A stretch of DNA of 64,000 bases. It comes from Styela clava (lineage: Eukaryota; Chordata; Ascidiacea; Stolidobranchia; Styelidae). Below the pieces are notes generated by a model. That model had not been told where the DNA came from. It saw only the letters and a list, made by a program, of their open reading frames with translations, and did not search any database. The position numbers were made by a program, and so were the translations under genes. The stretch is taken from positions 22,373,395 through 22,437,394 of the forward strand of contig NC_135250.1 in assembly GCF_964204865.1 (NCBI RefSeq), read 5' to 3'. Position 1 is the stretch's first letter; each line of letters begins with the position of its first letter. This document shows positions 11,344 to 29,200 of the stretch, piece by piece.

Positions 11344-13450
11344 GAAACAGCAAACGACGCTGAAAACAGACGTTTCTTGGGTTAAATGCGAGTATTTCGT
11401 ATTTATGCATTGAAAAGAATCAAACTCCAGCGATTTGTCTTCTTTGCCAACGAACTATTCCAATTTTGAGGGAATTAGTCATTAAGCGCCATTAAGTGTC
11501 AAACAATCATGTTTCAAAAAAAAATGTCAAATGAAAGCGAATCCACAGAACCCCTGCGAAACCGTTGCGAACTTTCGGGCGCTGCACTCTTCGGGCACGC
11601 AAACTTCCTTCCGATTCTAACTTTGGCCCGCGGCCAATATAGTTTGGGAACTCCTGATCTGGAACTTAATTCAAAATATAAAAAGGCGTACTTACAACTC
11701 TTCCTTATTCTACCGTTAGTCCTACCAGGTCAAACATGGATTTATGTAATTTGCACAAAAATGACATGACAGAAACCTGTTCTCAATGACAAGTCGGGGC
11801 CGACAAAACTGCATTCTTCCTCAATTGCGTTCGCGCAAACCAACATTCTTGCAACCATTAATGATGTAGGAAAATAATAGTTGACTGCTTCTATTACACG
11901 TCATGGTTACCTAAGCGTAATTTATATGTTTAAATCGTTACTATCAGTTATCTTTTAAAATATAATTAGTGCCGATTTCTGGCTGAACCTATAGGTTCGG
12001 AATAAAAATCATAAATTTTGTAATAAGTATGAAATTTAATTGATACGTCACCATGAATTGAAACATCGATGAATTAAAGCGTTAGTTTTAAAAATCAAGC
12101 CACCCTGGTGTAACATATTTCAAAATTGAAGATGATTGAGTGTAGAAATACTATTGATATATCCAGCGATGAATGGATGTCCCAACACATTGAGAAAGAA
12201 AAATTCAATCACATCGATGACGACAAAGATGAAAAGCCGTTTATGACATCATAATGAAGTACTAAAGACCAGTAAAAAGACTAAATTGTAACCTTAATTA
12301 AATATATTGTTTGCGGCGGTGTGTGAATGTATATGCAATCAACTACCGGTATTTGAAACCAAATGTTGTGTAAGGATCACACGGCGTACAGTTTGCATAA
12401 TAGTTTAATGCATAAACGTAACAACAGAAATAATAGAACTCTAAACTCCAACGGTAAATCTCAGATCCATGGAAATGTAACGATAATAAAATAGATCGAC
12501 ATACGTTTTTCTTTATTATGACCGTCTATATAAGATTTCAGCTCTTGCTCAGAAGTCAGAAAGTATATCATTAATAAGAATTTAAAAATATTAAAATTCA
12601 GAGCCAAGGTGAAACGAACAACTAAGATTTTGAATACATATAAACCATATTTGTTTATACAAGTCTTTAACTTGGCCTGCGCTTGGTCACGAGCAATGTA
12701 AAGTATAGGTGTTCAGCATGAACGCAACCAGTGAAAAGTTAAAATTGGAAATGACACTGAGTAAGATTGACATAGTTTATTGCAAAAAGCTACTATGCAA
12801 AATGCTAATATTAAATTTACAAAAACCTCATTTCACAATGCTACAGATAAAACAGTATTTTACAAGTTGCAAAGTTTTAAAACTTCCCAAAATCGGTATG
12901 TGAAGTAAAAATGAATTCCCCACAAAACAGATGATGACACAATCTATACATGGTAACCATTAAAAATAATGTCCCGTTGTAGGAAATTAAAAAAAAAATC
13001 ATGCTCTAAATATTTTTAGGTTATAGCATTTTGATGAATACCTAATTATAAGGGACTTAACAGACTAACAAAACTAAGTCAAGTCCGTTGTTACATACAA
13101 GATAATCAAACATGATACGTCTCACGTCACGTCATGACTGTGTATGCGGTACAATGGCGAACAGAGTAATGAGTTATATTATTATAAAAACGAGTAAGTA
13201 TGCTCTTTCGAACCACGTCTAATAAGACATAATTATGACTTATAATAGTAACTATTTTACGGAACCAGATATAAAACGAATGTTGCGTAGTCTATTGTCA
13301 ATTAAATACTGTTTTGCAATATTTTCAGAATATTAGAGAAGTAAATTCTGCATATAATATATATAATTCTGCATAAAATCTACATTATTTTTAGAGAAGT
13401 TGTTTATCCATAACCTACTTAATTTTTGTGAGGCACTATATCGGGCCGGA
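11344..13450. other. Intergenic, little recognised
   Basis: No exon could be supported. Around 11560-11680 the sequence has the GC-rich character and TTTGGGAACTCCTG end of a hAT element, but no matching left end was found. The rest is AT-rich and stop-laden in every frame. Confidence 0.45.
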
Positions 13451-18501
<5,051 letters not shown>

Positions 18502-18589
18502 CTGTAATCAAAATGATGAATTGTTATATTACATACAAAAAAAAACGTTATCGATATATTGACAAAGCAATGCGGTATATGCTCTAGAT

Positions 18590-19803
18590 CAGTGGTTCCC
18601 AACCGCCGGTCCGCGGACCGATGCCGGTCCGCGAAGCTTTTTTGCCGGTCCGCTAGAAATTTCGTTTTTTTTTTTTTTATGCCGTCTCAACCGCTTTACC
18701 GTAGACAAAGTTGCGTTGGCTCATTACGCAATTCTCTTCTGCCGTCATATTGCGACGTCTTTCGCGACATGTTGGCGCCGTCTTACGCGACATGTTGGCG
18801 CCGATCACTCACATTCTTCGCTTTTCCAGCTCCGATTCATCGCGAATGCGCTTCATCAAATCTCGCAAATTTAGGAAGCCTAAAAATCGGCACGCGTGCT
18901 TTTTCTGTTCTGCGTGCTTTTCCTAATTAATATGACCATCCATATAAAACGTAATGGATATATCCTTGTTTAAACTAGAAAACAGTCAAGAACAGTATAA
19001 CAATCCGGTAAGATATGAACTTGTTGCGACCCCACAGGTGGTCACGAAACACGCAAAAAAAGGATGGGCCGCAAAGATCTTTTCCAGACACAGTAGGATT
19101 TTGAGCTTGTCGCCAAGTTATCGACGACTTTGTCATTGTAATGCAAATTCATTTCGTTTGACGCGTCGATTAACTGCAGAGGGATTATGATGAACCCAAT
19201 GAAAAAGAAAAGGATTAAAAAAGAATTACTTATCACAATTTTAGATATCTCTTGATAACGAATACCCATCGCCAAGTAATCGAGCAATCAAACTGTTGTC
19301 AGGATTTTCAGCCAGTTACTGCGTTATGCGAAAAAACATTTTCATCACTAGATTCAATTAAAAAGAAGCAAAGAAATCGGCTGCAGAGCTATACGTATTG
19401 CAAAAACTTCTTTGAGGCCTCGTTTGCAATCTTATATCGGAAACGAAACAGCAGCAAAATTCTCACAGGAGTTAATTGTGCATGTTTTAATGTGCGTGCG
19501 TGCCTTTCTTACGCATAATGGATGCCCAGCACTGCATTTCATTACGCAAATATATGGTATTATTTTATGTTTCACCCATTTTTAATATTTTGTCGGCACA
19601 TTATTTGATAGTTATTCTCCGTGTGAAAGGTTTTAAAGTGTGCTTTTTTGTCTAGAAGCATATTGAGTGCCCGACATTGCATTATTTTACGCAAATATAT
19701 GTTATTCTTTCCAGCGTTACGGCCATTTCAATTTTTTCCGGTCCGCGAGTACATTTAATCTACTTTTACCGGTCCGCCTGGGTAGAAAGGTTGGGAACCG
19801 CTG
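18590..19803 (+). mobile_element. hAT DNA transposon with remnant transposase C-terminus
   Basis: Left end CAGTGGTTCCCAACC and right end GGTTGGGAACCGCTG are inverted repeats with one mismatch. The eight bases CTCTAGAT stand on both sides (18582-18589 and 19804-19811), a perfect hAT-type duplication. Inside, the plus-strand frame at about 19315-19380 reads ALCEKTFSSLDSIKKKQRNRL, like the C-terminal dimerisation block of hAT transposases. An upstream frame near 18990-19190 may be another relic. At 1,214 bp with disrupted coding it is non-autonomous. It lies upstream of the first recognised HPPD exon, in intron 1 or the 5' flank. Confidence 0.93.
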
Positions 19804-19805
19804 CT

Positions 19806-19922
19806 CTAGATGCCACTTCGGTATACGATCTCACTTGCTAAACATGATCTCAATCGCATACTGACATTCTCATAGAATTTAAATTACACCACCGCTGAGA
19901 TCGCATACCAAAGTAGCATCTA
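19806..19922. repeat. Inverted repeat beside the hAT element
   Basis: The 27-bp arms at 19806-19832 and 19896-19922 are complementary (AGATGCCACTTCGGTATACG against its complement near 19922) with about three mismatches. The left arm overlaps the hAT target duplication, so the hAT inserted at or in one arm of an older MITE-like element. Between 19923 and 20574 nothing else was recognised. Confidence 0.6.
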
Positions 19923-20574
19923 TGCTGTCTGTATGGCTGCAGATTCAGATATTTATTTTCACCTTGTAATGTCAAGCAATAAACGCACACAAAAATAAAA
20001 AATAAAATAAAAAAACGGCAACACATTGATCCATAGCAATTGATTAGGGGTCGCGAAAGACTCGTTGAGTCATCTAGTCAGCGACACCTGAATTAGGCAG
20101 AAAATTAATCATGAAAAGAACAACAAATTCGTAATAAGAACTAAAAATATTAGGAGAACCATTCTGATTCATTTCGTATAGATGGCGTATTACCGAAATC
20201 TAGTGATTGGAAAAATGTCTCGCTGAGTGCTAACACAGCAAAATTTTGCTGACTAATATCATAGCACAGAATATAAAAATTGACGCTGCTGCCTAGCAAC
20301 GAGGGTCGTTATGGAAGCAGTCAACAGTCAGTAAAATTACTGACACGATGAAAAACCGGTATGCATTTTGTTAATGTCACAGAATAAGTAGTCAGAATAT
20401 GACTTTACCAAGCAAGTAACAAGTGAAAGCTGAATAAATATTGCATAACTTTTATGACAGAGGTTGCAGTCATGAAATAGAAGAGCATAAATGGCAGATT
20501 GGGGAAGCCTATACGAAAACGTACATAAGTGAAAAATGAAAGTTCAGACACAATATGAGGAAGTCTTCTACTTC

Positions 20575-23400
20575 TTACTGGTAAGCATCGGGATATATAT
20601 TTTTCAAGGCCTGTTTGTACAAATTAAAATTCATTGTACTGGCACTATCAGGAAACGAATTCCATAGTTTGACACCAACAAATTTGATTGAATTTTGAAT
20701 GAGTTTGGTGGAAAAGCGATTTACATAATAAGAATATTTGGTCGAGGATCGTGTTCCATATGAGTACACATCACTCTGCTTTGAAAAATCGTTGGTGAAT
20801 GCTGGCGGGAGTTTTTCGTTGTGGTGTTGGCGCATTCACTTCAACAATTCAATTTTGTGAATATCAACCATTTTAATTATACGGAGGCTACGATAAATAG
20901 GACTAAGACGAGTGCTATCCTACATCTGAAATAGCACGAATCACTCAATTTCGTTGCGATGCAATAAAGTTTTACCTGCTGAGACCCATGCCACCATGCC
21001 ATATTGAAATAAAGAATAATAGATTATACGTAAAGAGGCTAGCGATGTAAAATGTCGAAGCTTGTATAGTATTCCCACTGACTTGGCTAATTTAACAGCC
21101 AAGTTGTATATTTGAACATCCCACTTCATTTTGTTATCTATATATAAACCAAGTTATTTATATGAACTGACATTTTCAAGTTCTGTACCATCAATTTGGA
21201 TTGCCAGACTATTTAGAGCTTTACTTTTATTAGGTGATATTAACATAGTTTTTGTCGATTTATCGATTTTATTGGCTTTCATCCAATTTGCTACTTTGCA
21301 ATTTTAGTGTTCACTCCCAATTGATAGGCCACACATGATTTTTCACTGTCGAGAAGATTGGTATCATCGGCAAACAATTTGGAAAATAATGAAGAACAAT
21401 GAGATATGTCATTAGTAAATACTAAAAATAGAAGAGGTCCCAAACAACTACCTTGTGGGACCCCGTGAGTCACCGGTAAGGGAAGGGAACGATTTGTACC
21501 TAATTGAACATACTGTGATCTGCCCCCTAAATAAATAGTAATGACTTTATTTGCTACCCCTAATACCGTAACGACTCAGCTTGTAAAGCATGATGTCATG
21601 ATTTACGGTATCGAAGGCCTTCCATAAATCTAAGAATGTTGCACTAACAAACTCCTATTTTTCTAGTTTGTCGTATATAAAAGATAATAAGACTGTTTTT
21701 GAAACCGTATTGAGATTTATTTATGACATCGTTGACAATTCATTTGCGGTAGCCAAACTCATAAAAATGGACTTGCTCACGCGATTATGAAGAAGATGTT
21801 TGAAATTACCCGAATAATTAGAAGACTTCTTAGAGAGGCTGTACCCAATGGTTGAGAAGTACTCGGTAAATTTGGTTGAAATCAAAAAGCCATCACTTGT
21901 GATATTGCCATTTTTCAGACAGATTTCCTCAACTTATTGCTTTGATTTATTATGTGTGTACGTGATTTGGTTAACGATTTTCCATGTTGATCTAGGGCAG
22001 GGGTGGGCAACCTTTCGGCTCGTGTGCCAAAATCGGCTAAATTTAAGGACAAAATTCTTCCGCGTGCCGACCAAAATTAAAAACAATTCTTTGCTACTTT
22101 CAAAGCAAAAATACACAATAATAATCCCTCTTAAACATATACAGACAGATTCCTTATTCAGAAAATATTAGGCCGACAAATAGACTTGATTACTTTTCAT
22201 ATTCTATATCAGTGAGACTTCTGCTGCTGCATTACCGCTGATAGAGATTTTACATTGGGTTTATATTTTGTAACTTTCAGAGAAATAACCGAACTACTGG
22301 TTTCATATTTCGGGCTACTCCTAATACGAGACTTAATAGTGTTCATAACTGAGAACAGATTAACAAGCGTATGTAGATAAAAACAAGGAGAGTAATGCAG
22401 TTGCAAAGTTTTTAAGACACGAAGAATTTTCTGGAATGGCATCTCAATCAAGCAATAGTTAGTTTTCTGCACGTTTCTCTTGTATTCCCTTCCCTAATCG
22501 CTTATATTTCTTTCGAAATCAATTTATAACAGTAAGATAGCAATTAACACTAACCAACATGAGCTGTAGCCTACATAAGTGTACACCTTCATAAATCAAG
22601 CAGAATTGAAGAAAAAGGGTGGCACAGACGAACTATATTACGTAAGAATGTACCCAAATGAATGCTGTGCTCTTCTCGACAAAATTTATTACGTTTGTTA
22701 CGTTATAATATATTTGTTTGTAGCCACGTGTGATGAAAGTACAAAAAGAGTTTGAATAACGGATTGTTAAAAAACGAAAATGAATTAATGAACACCGAGT
22801 TTCATCAGATAATTCAGAGTCTTGAAACTTTTTATCTGAAGGAGAGTGATCTCGTTTCCGAGGCCTCGCTCGCGTGCCGAATAAATAGGCTCGCGTGCCA
22901 AATTTGGCACACGTGCCAGGGGTTGCCCACCCCTGATCTAGGGTCAGCCTACCTCTGTTTTGGGAAATAAGGTTTTGGTAATAAATTTGTTTTGATTTAT
23001 CGACTGCTCTTGTCAAAACATTTTGAAAGTTTTCGAATTGGAGCATTGAGCACTGTTTCCCTTCAAAAAGTGGGATGTGAATAATTTATTTTCGTATCGA
23101 ATGCAAGAAATCAATCCTTTGGTTGGCCAAGGCGTTAATCATATTCTTTTCTGACGACGTGAAAGTGGTCGTAACGGGACATGTCGATAAATCAGAGGAA
23201 CGAACGATTGTATAAAACTGTCAAATGCACTATCAAAGTTTTGTATATGCCAAATCGGTTACTGAGAATGTCAAATACATCTGTACGAAACCAGTCAAGT
23301 GAGAATGAGGATATGTCCCTTGACAATACACAATCATTTGTGAATGTTGGTTTTACCTGGAATATTTTTTGACCACCGAGACTTGCAGCGCAACATATAC
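20575..23400 (-). pseudogene. Non-LTR retrotransposon (jockey/CR1-like) ORF2, decayed and interrupted
   Basis: Read on the minus strand from about 23400 down to 20575, family landmarks appear in order. They are a post-endonuclease linker near 23100-23300 (PWPTKGLISCIR), then KSKQIYYQNLISQNRG (about 22980) and TWKIVNQIT (about 21985). Reverse transcriptase follows with FLDLWKAFDTVNHD (about 21620), GVPQGSCLGPLLFLVF (about 21450) and the FADD box (about 21365). The C-terminal region has KSVGILYKLRHF (about 21075) and the YSYGTRSSTKYSY tail domain (about 20750). Several stops and frame changes break it. A hAT element splits it at 21998-22935. It is related to the copies at 26.1-34.9 kb and 60.6 kb. 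Confidence 0.85.
21998..22935. mobile_element. Non-autonomous hAT element nested in the LINE
   Basis: Left end CAGGGGTGGGCAACC and right end GGTTGCCCACCCCTG are a perfect 15-bp inverted repeat. Flanking ATCTAGGG is present at 21990-21997 and again at 22936-22943, a perfect 8-bp duplication. No transposase was recognised. Removing it brings the two halves of the LINE back together, which orders the events: LINE first, hAT second. Confidence 0.95.
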
Positions 23401-24202
23401 GTGTACATCGTTTATTTTCACATGGCACAATGGGATGATAAAATACAAATATAAACTATTTTATATTCTCTTAGGACGCAAAACAATCACCAAAAATCGT
23501 AACGAATTTTGTGGCTTACTTTTTCGCCTTTATCTGAGTAGTAGCTCTGAAAATAGAATGTTAGAATATGTCAAATATGAAGCCAATTAAGATAAAATTA
23601 ACCATCAATCAAACTCGTGCAAAAGCCAGGCCAAATGTGACACATTGGAACACCTAAGAGAGATGGCATTAATTTGTCAAATGAAATGTATAAGCTCATT
23701 AACGTTTGAATTGATTACTTTGCATGAAGACTTTAATAAATGTAATAAATTTAAATATAACTCACCATGATTGTCAAATTTCGTATTTCAATTTACAAAA
23801 TAAAATAGGTTAAAATCTAAAACAGAAGTAAATATAAGACAATCAGAACCATTATATGTCGGAAATGATTCATACATCGAGTTATATTTGTTTGTTATGT
23901 ACTTTTAGCAGAAAATAATCTGGTACACGACAGGTAGGACTTTTGTACCATCGTCTATAGTAATTTATACATCTTCATCGCCCCCTGGCACTACAAAAAA
24001 ATGTAAAGTCAGCAACGAATATATTACAGATCAAATAAACAAAAAGACAAATCACAGTTCATAGTGTTTTTTAATGAGATGGATGAGCTTGGTGGTTTTC
24101 AGCAAGTTTTTAATATTTGGTGATATTTTCGTCAGGCACAATCTCTTTGGTGTTTTGATAGCAACAGTGTCACGAATGAAACCCTTTTTCCGCCAAATAA
24201 GA
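23401..24202. other. No gene seen
   Basis: AT-rich, stop-laden in all frames. It may include the decayed 5' part of the minus-strand LINE, but no motif could be assigned. Confidence 0.4.
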
Positions 24203-25098
24203 CAGTGGTTCTTAACCTGGGTTCGATCGAACTTCTGGGGTTCGGTGGAGCTGTTTCAGGGGTTCGACGAAGGTCATCTGAAACAGTTGTATATTATGGG
24301 ACGTATCTATCACCTAGCATACTTATGCAATTATGCCAAAATAACTGTAGTTCATCGCAGGTATTCAAAAAAAAAAGGTTAGTGGACTTGTCGGTGTTCT
24401 ACACCTCAGATTCTAGTATATTTTATTGAAAGCTCATATCTTCACAGATATCGTACGCTTGGTAATTATCTATGATAGCGCTTTTAGTTGCTTTATGCCT
24501 GTGATTTTGGAATAACTTAGGTTGTTATGACAAACCAAGATTTTGCGTGACCCGTATTCATAATCTACCGTACTAATGAAATTTAACTCGGTTTTACGGA
24601 TAAATTGAAGATTGGCATTGAGTGTACATAAATGAATGCAAAATCAGAGCGCGTTTGAATTTTACTAGGTGATAAATTTGCAACAAAGAATACTATATCG
24701 GCGAACACTTTTATCCGCATTTCAATCCAGTTTGAGAAACGAATGACATGAACTTCCAACGTTTTTGAGGCATATTATCATCTTTTGGATTTACAAGTTG
24801 CTATTTTTTTTTATCAGTTTTTCGCCTTTTCACCCGCATAACTTGCAAATAAAAAAAACGCTCCCCCCGCCGCCGACACTATAGTGACAAAACATTGAAA
24901 TATTAGAGCGGGCTAATAGTCCGTTCCTAAGGTTACACCACCCACAATGTACATTTTCTATAACCTTGTACGAAGTTAGCTTCCCCTTCATGAAGTTAGC
25001 ATTGGGCTAATTTCAACCGTTACAATACGATGGGGTTCGACGAAAGCTTGAAGAAAAGCGCATGCGTTCGGCATGCTCGAAAATATTAAGAACCACTG
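24203..25098. mobile_element. Non-autonomous hAT element, third copy
   Basis: Starts CAGTGGTTCTTAACCTGGG and ends TATTAAGAACCACTG, giving a 13-bp terminal inverted repeat. Flanks AAATAAGA (24195-24202) and ATATAAGA (25099-25106) match at seven of eight positions. It carries the GGGTTCG-rich subterminal sequence common in hAT elements. No coding sequence was recognised. Confidence 0.85.
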
Positions 25099-25106
25099 AT
25101 ATAAGA

Positions 25107-26059
25107 GGTCGGAAATGAGAGAATTCAGAATTCTACCTCCTCAAAAATCGCAGGATACTTGCCAAAATACATCATAACGATCATCGGTAAAATTCATCTT
25201 CGATTCCTCATTATGTACCACGGCCTCCAGTCCGGTTACTAGTTCATTGAATTAATCAGCCATTTATTCGTTTCAGATTCATGGACAATATATTGGGGGT
25301 AGCCGTAACTGACCAATGGTCACGCCAGGGTTCGGTAACCTTCTGTCTCCCGCGGGCCAAAATTAAGCGTTGCAAGTCTTGGGGGGCCCGCACATATTTT
25401 TTGAAAGTTAAAAACGGAACAGAGGGCGTATACTGTGACCATTAGTCGTCTTATTGAAATAAAAAAATTACAAATAACAATTAATGTGACACTTTCTTGT
25501 AGCTGCATCACGCTTGATAGCTTTTCAACATCGGCTGCACATCGCTATAGTTCACTGAAGCGTCGCGGGCCGAATTATACTCGCCCACTTTGGGGGTCAC
25601 TGGTCTAAACTCATCTCAGCTTGAATAATTGAGGTTTTGTTCTGAGGTGAAATCAATTACCGAACCTTGAAATTATATGTAAATGACACGCTTCCAAAGT
25701 CACAGCCACACTGACTTGAACATAACGGTTATACAAGTAGTCAGCCTTTTTTTTTCATTGATCAGCATAGGTAGCGTAATGTTTTCACAAGCTTACAAAT
25801 GCCTGCATTTAACTCTGATCTGCCTACCGTTACGATGATGAACTCGTTTAACCTCTTCCATTTTCAGGTGCATTTTATTACAGAAATTGGATAAAATTAT
25901 CTGGAATTCGTCGTTTTAGATAGAAATCCGTGAGAATTACAAGATTCAGTTTGATTTCAGGCCCCAAAGCGAGAATTTTATTACGCAATATTTGACTTGT
26001 ATATAGATTTGTTCGTTGATAAAATCAATATCTCACACTGCGGGATTTCGTCATATTGT
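25107..26059. other. No gene; degenerate repeat fragments
   Basis: A short piece at about 25205-25260 (CCACGGCCTCCAGTCCGGTTACTAG) resembles the reverse SINE tail. A GC-rich patch at 25320-25600 with CCCGCGGGCC and CGCGGGCCG ends looks like a degenerate hAT element. No duplication was found around it. Confidence 0.4.
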
Positions 26060-26290
26060 GTTACACAGTACGGCCGATCTCCGACCTGACTTTTCTAATT
26101 TTACAGAAGCAATGGACTCGCTACTTTACAAATTAGAAAACATAAGAAAATCCCATTCATAATTCTAAGGGATTTGAATATCAACCTAATAGCTGAAGAT
26201 AATTTGACAACTCGGTACACTTCGGTACATGGTACATGCTTCTGTTTCACCTGGCCATTCTCACCATAAAGCGTCCAACAAGAGTAACTT
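26060..26290 (+). pseudogene. LINE endonuclease, 5' half of the element split by the satellite
   Basis: Frames on the plus strand read DFSNFTEAMDSLLYKLEN (about 26089-26142), then after a frameshift IPFIILRDLNINLIAEDN (about 26148-26201). The latter is the GDFN-type active-site strand of an APE-like endonuclease, with Arg in place of the usual Gly. After further frame changes PTRVTSTSHTLIEHIYTN runs into the first satellite unit. The order matches jockey/CR1-type endonucleases up to the HIYTN strand. Confidence 0.75.
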
Positions 26291-29200
26291 CCACTTCGCA
26301 TACTTTAATTGAACACATTTACACGAATGAATGCAACTGATCGTTGGTCACGATCTTATATTATATTACATGACATATCATATCACTTTAAACTTTCACT
26401 TCGCATACTTTAATTGATCACATTTACACAAATGCAACTGATCGTTGTTCACGATCTTATAATATATTACATGACATATCATATCACTTTAAACTTGCAC
26501 TTCGCATACTTTAATTGATCACATATACACAAATGCAACTGATCGTTGTTCACGATCTTATAATATATTACATGACATATCATATCACTTTAAACTTTCA
26601 CTTCGCATACTTTAATTGATCACATTTACACAAATGCAACTGATCGTTGTTCACGATCTTATAATATATTACATGACATATCATATCACTTTAAACTTCC
26701 ACTTCGCATACTGTAATTGATCACATTTACACAAATGCAACTGATCGTTGTTCACGATCTTATAATATATTACATGACATATCATATCACTTTAAACTTT
26801 CACTTCGCATACTTCAATTGATCACATTTACACAAATGCAACTGATCGTTGTTCACGATCTTATAATATATTACAAGACATATCATATCACTTTAAACTT
26901 TCACTTCGCATACTTCAATTGATCACATTTACACAAATGCACGATCTTATATTATATTACATGACATATCATATCACTTTAAACTTCCACTTCGCATACT
27001 TTAATTGATCACATTTACACAAATGCACGATCTTATATTATATTACATGACATATCATATCACTTTAAACTTTCACTTCGCATACTTTAATTGATCACAT
27101 TTACACAAATGCACGATCTTATATTATATTACATGACATATCATATCACTTTAAACTTTCACTTCGCATACTTTAATTGATCACATTTACACAAATGCAC
27201 GATCTTATATTATATTACATGACATATCATATCACTTTAAACTTCCACTTCGCATACTTTAATTGATCACATTTACACAAATGCAACTTATCGTTGTTCA
27301 CGATCTTATAATATATTACATGACATATCAGATCACTTTAAACTTTCACTTCGCATACTTTAATTGATCACATTTACACAAATGCAACTGATCGTTGTTC
27401 ACGATCTTATAATATATTACATGACATAGCATATCACTTTAAACTTGCACTTCGCATACTTTAATTGATCACATTTACACAAATGCAACTTATCGTTGTT
27501 CACGATCTTATAATATATTACATGACATAGCATATCACTTTAAACTTGCACTTCGCATACTTTAATTGATCACATTTACACAAATGCAACTGATCGTTGT
27601 TCACGATCTTATAATATATTACATGACATAGCATATCACTTTAAACTTTCACTTCGCATACTTTAATTGATCACATTTACACAAATGCAACTGATCGTTG
27701 TTCACGATCTTATAATATATTACATGACATATCATATCACTTTAAACTTTCACTTCGCATACTTTAATTGATCACATTTACACAAATGCAACTGATCGTT
27801 GTTCACGATCTTATAATATATTACATGACATATCATATCACTTTAAACTTTCACTTCGCATACTTTAATTGATCACATTTACACAAATGCAACTGATCGT
27901 TGTTCACGATCGTATAATATATTACATGACATATCATATCACTTTGAACTTTCACTTCGCATACTTTCTTGATCACATTTACACAAATGCAACTGATCGT
28001 TGTTCACGATCTTATATTATATTACATGACATATCATATCACTTTGAACTTTCACTTCGCATACTTTAATTGATCACATTTACACAAATGCAACTTATCG
28101 TTGTTCACGATCTTATAATATATTACATGACATATCATATCACTTTGAACTTTCACTTCGCATACTTTAATTGATCACATTTACACAAATGCAACTGATC
28201 GTTGTTCATGATCTTATATTATATTACATGACATATCATATCAATTTGAACTTTCACTTCGCATACTTTGATTGATCATATTTACACAAATGCAACTGAT
28301 CGTTGTTCACGATCTTATATTATATTACATGACATATCATATCACTTTAAACTTTCCCTTCGCATACTTCAATTGATCACATTTACACAAATGCAATTGA
28401 TCGTTGTTCACAATCTTATATTATATTACATGACATATCATATCACTTTAAACTTCCACTTCGCATACTTTAATTGATCACATTTACACAAATGCAACTT
28501 ATCGTTGTTCACGATCTTATAATATATAATAAATGACATATCATATCACTTTGAACTTTCACTTCGCATACTTGAATTGATCACATTTACACAAATGCAA
28601 CTGATCGTTGTTCACGATCTTATAATATATTACATGACATATCATATCACTTTAAACTTTCACTTCGCATACTTTAATTGATCACATTTACACAAATGCA
28701 ACTGATCGTTGTTCACGATCTTATATTATATTACATGACATATCATATCACTTTAAACTTTCACTTCGCATACTTTAATTGATCACATTTACACAAATGC
28801 AACTGATCGTTGTTCACGATCTTATATTATATTACATGACATATCATATCACTTTATCTTTCACTTCGCATACTTTAATTGATCACATTTACACAAATGC
28901 AACTGATCGTTGTTCACGATCTTATATTATATTACATGACATATCATATCACTTTAAACTTCCACTTCGCATACTTTAATTGATCACATTTACACAAATG
29001 TAACTGATCGTTGTTCACGATCTTATAATATATTACATGACATATCATATCACTTTAAACTTTCACTTCGCATACTTTAGTTGATCACATTTACACAAAT
29101 GCAACTGATCGTTGTTCACGATCTTATATTATATTACATGACATATCATATCACTTTAAACTTTCACTTCGCATACTTTAATTGATCACATTTACACAAA

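Noticed and set aside
25320-25600. Fourth hAT element (CCCGCGGGCC ... CGCGGGCCG)
   Set aside because: End repeats match poorly and no 8-bp duplication is present; recorded only as degenerate repeat.
27869-28979. Open frames of 60-70 codons within the satellite
   Set aside because: The unit length is not a multiple of three and the frames are copies of the same LINE fragment; no start context or gene structure.
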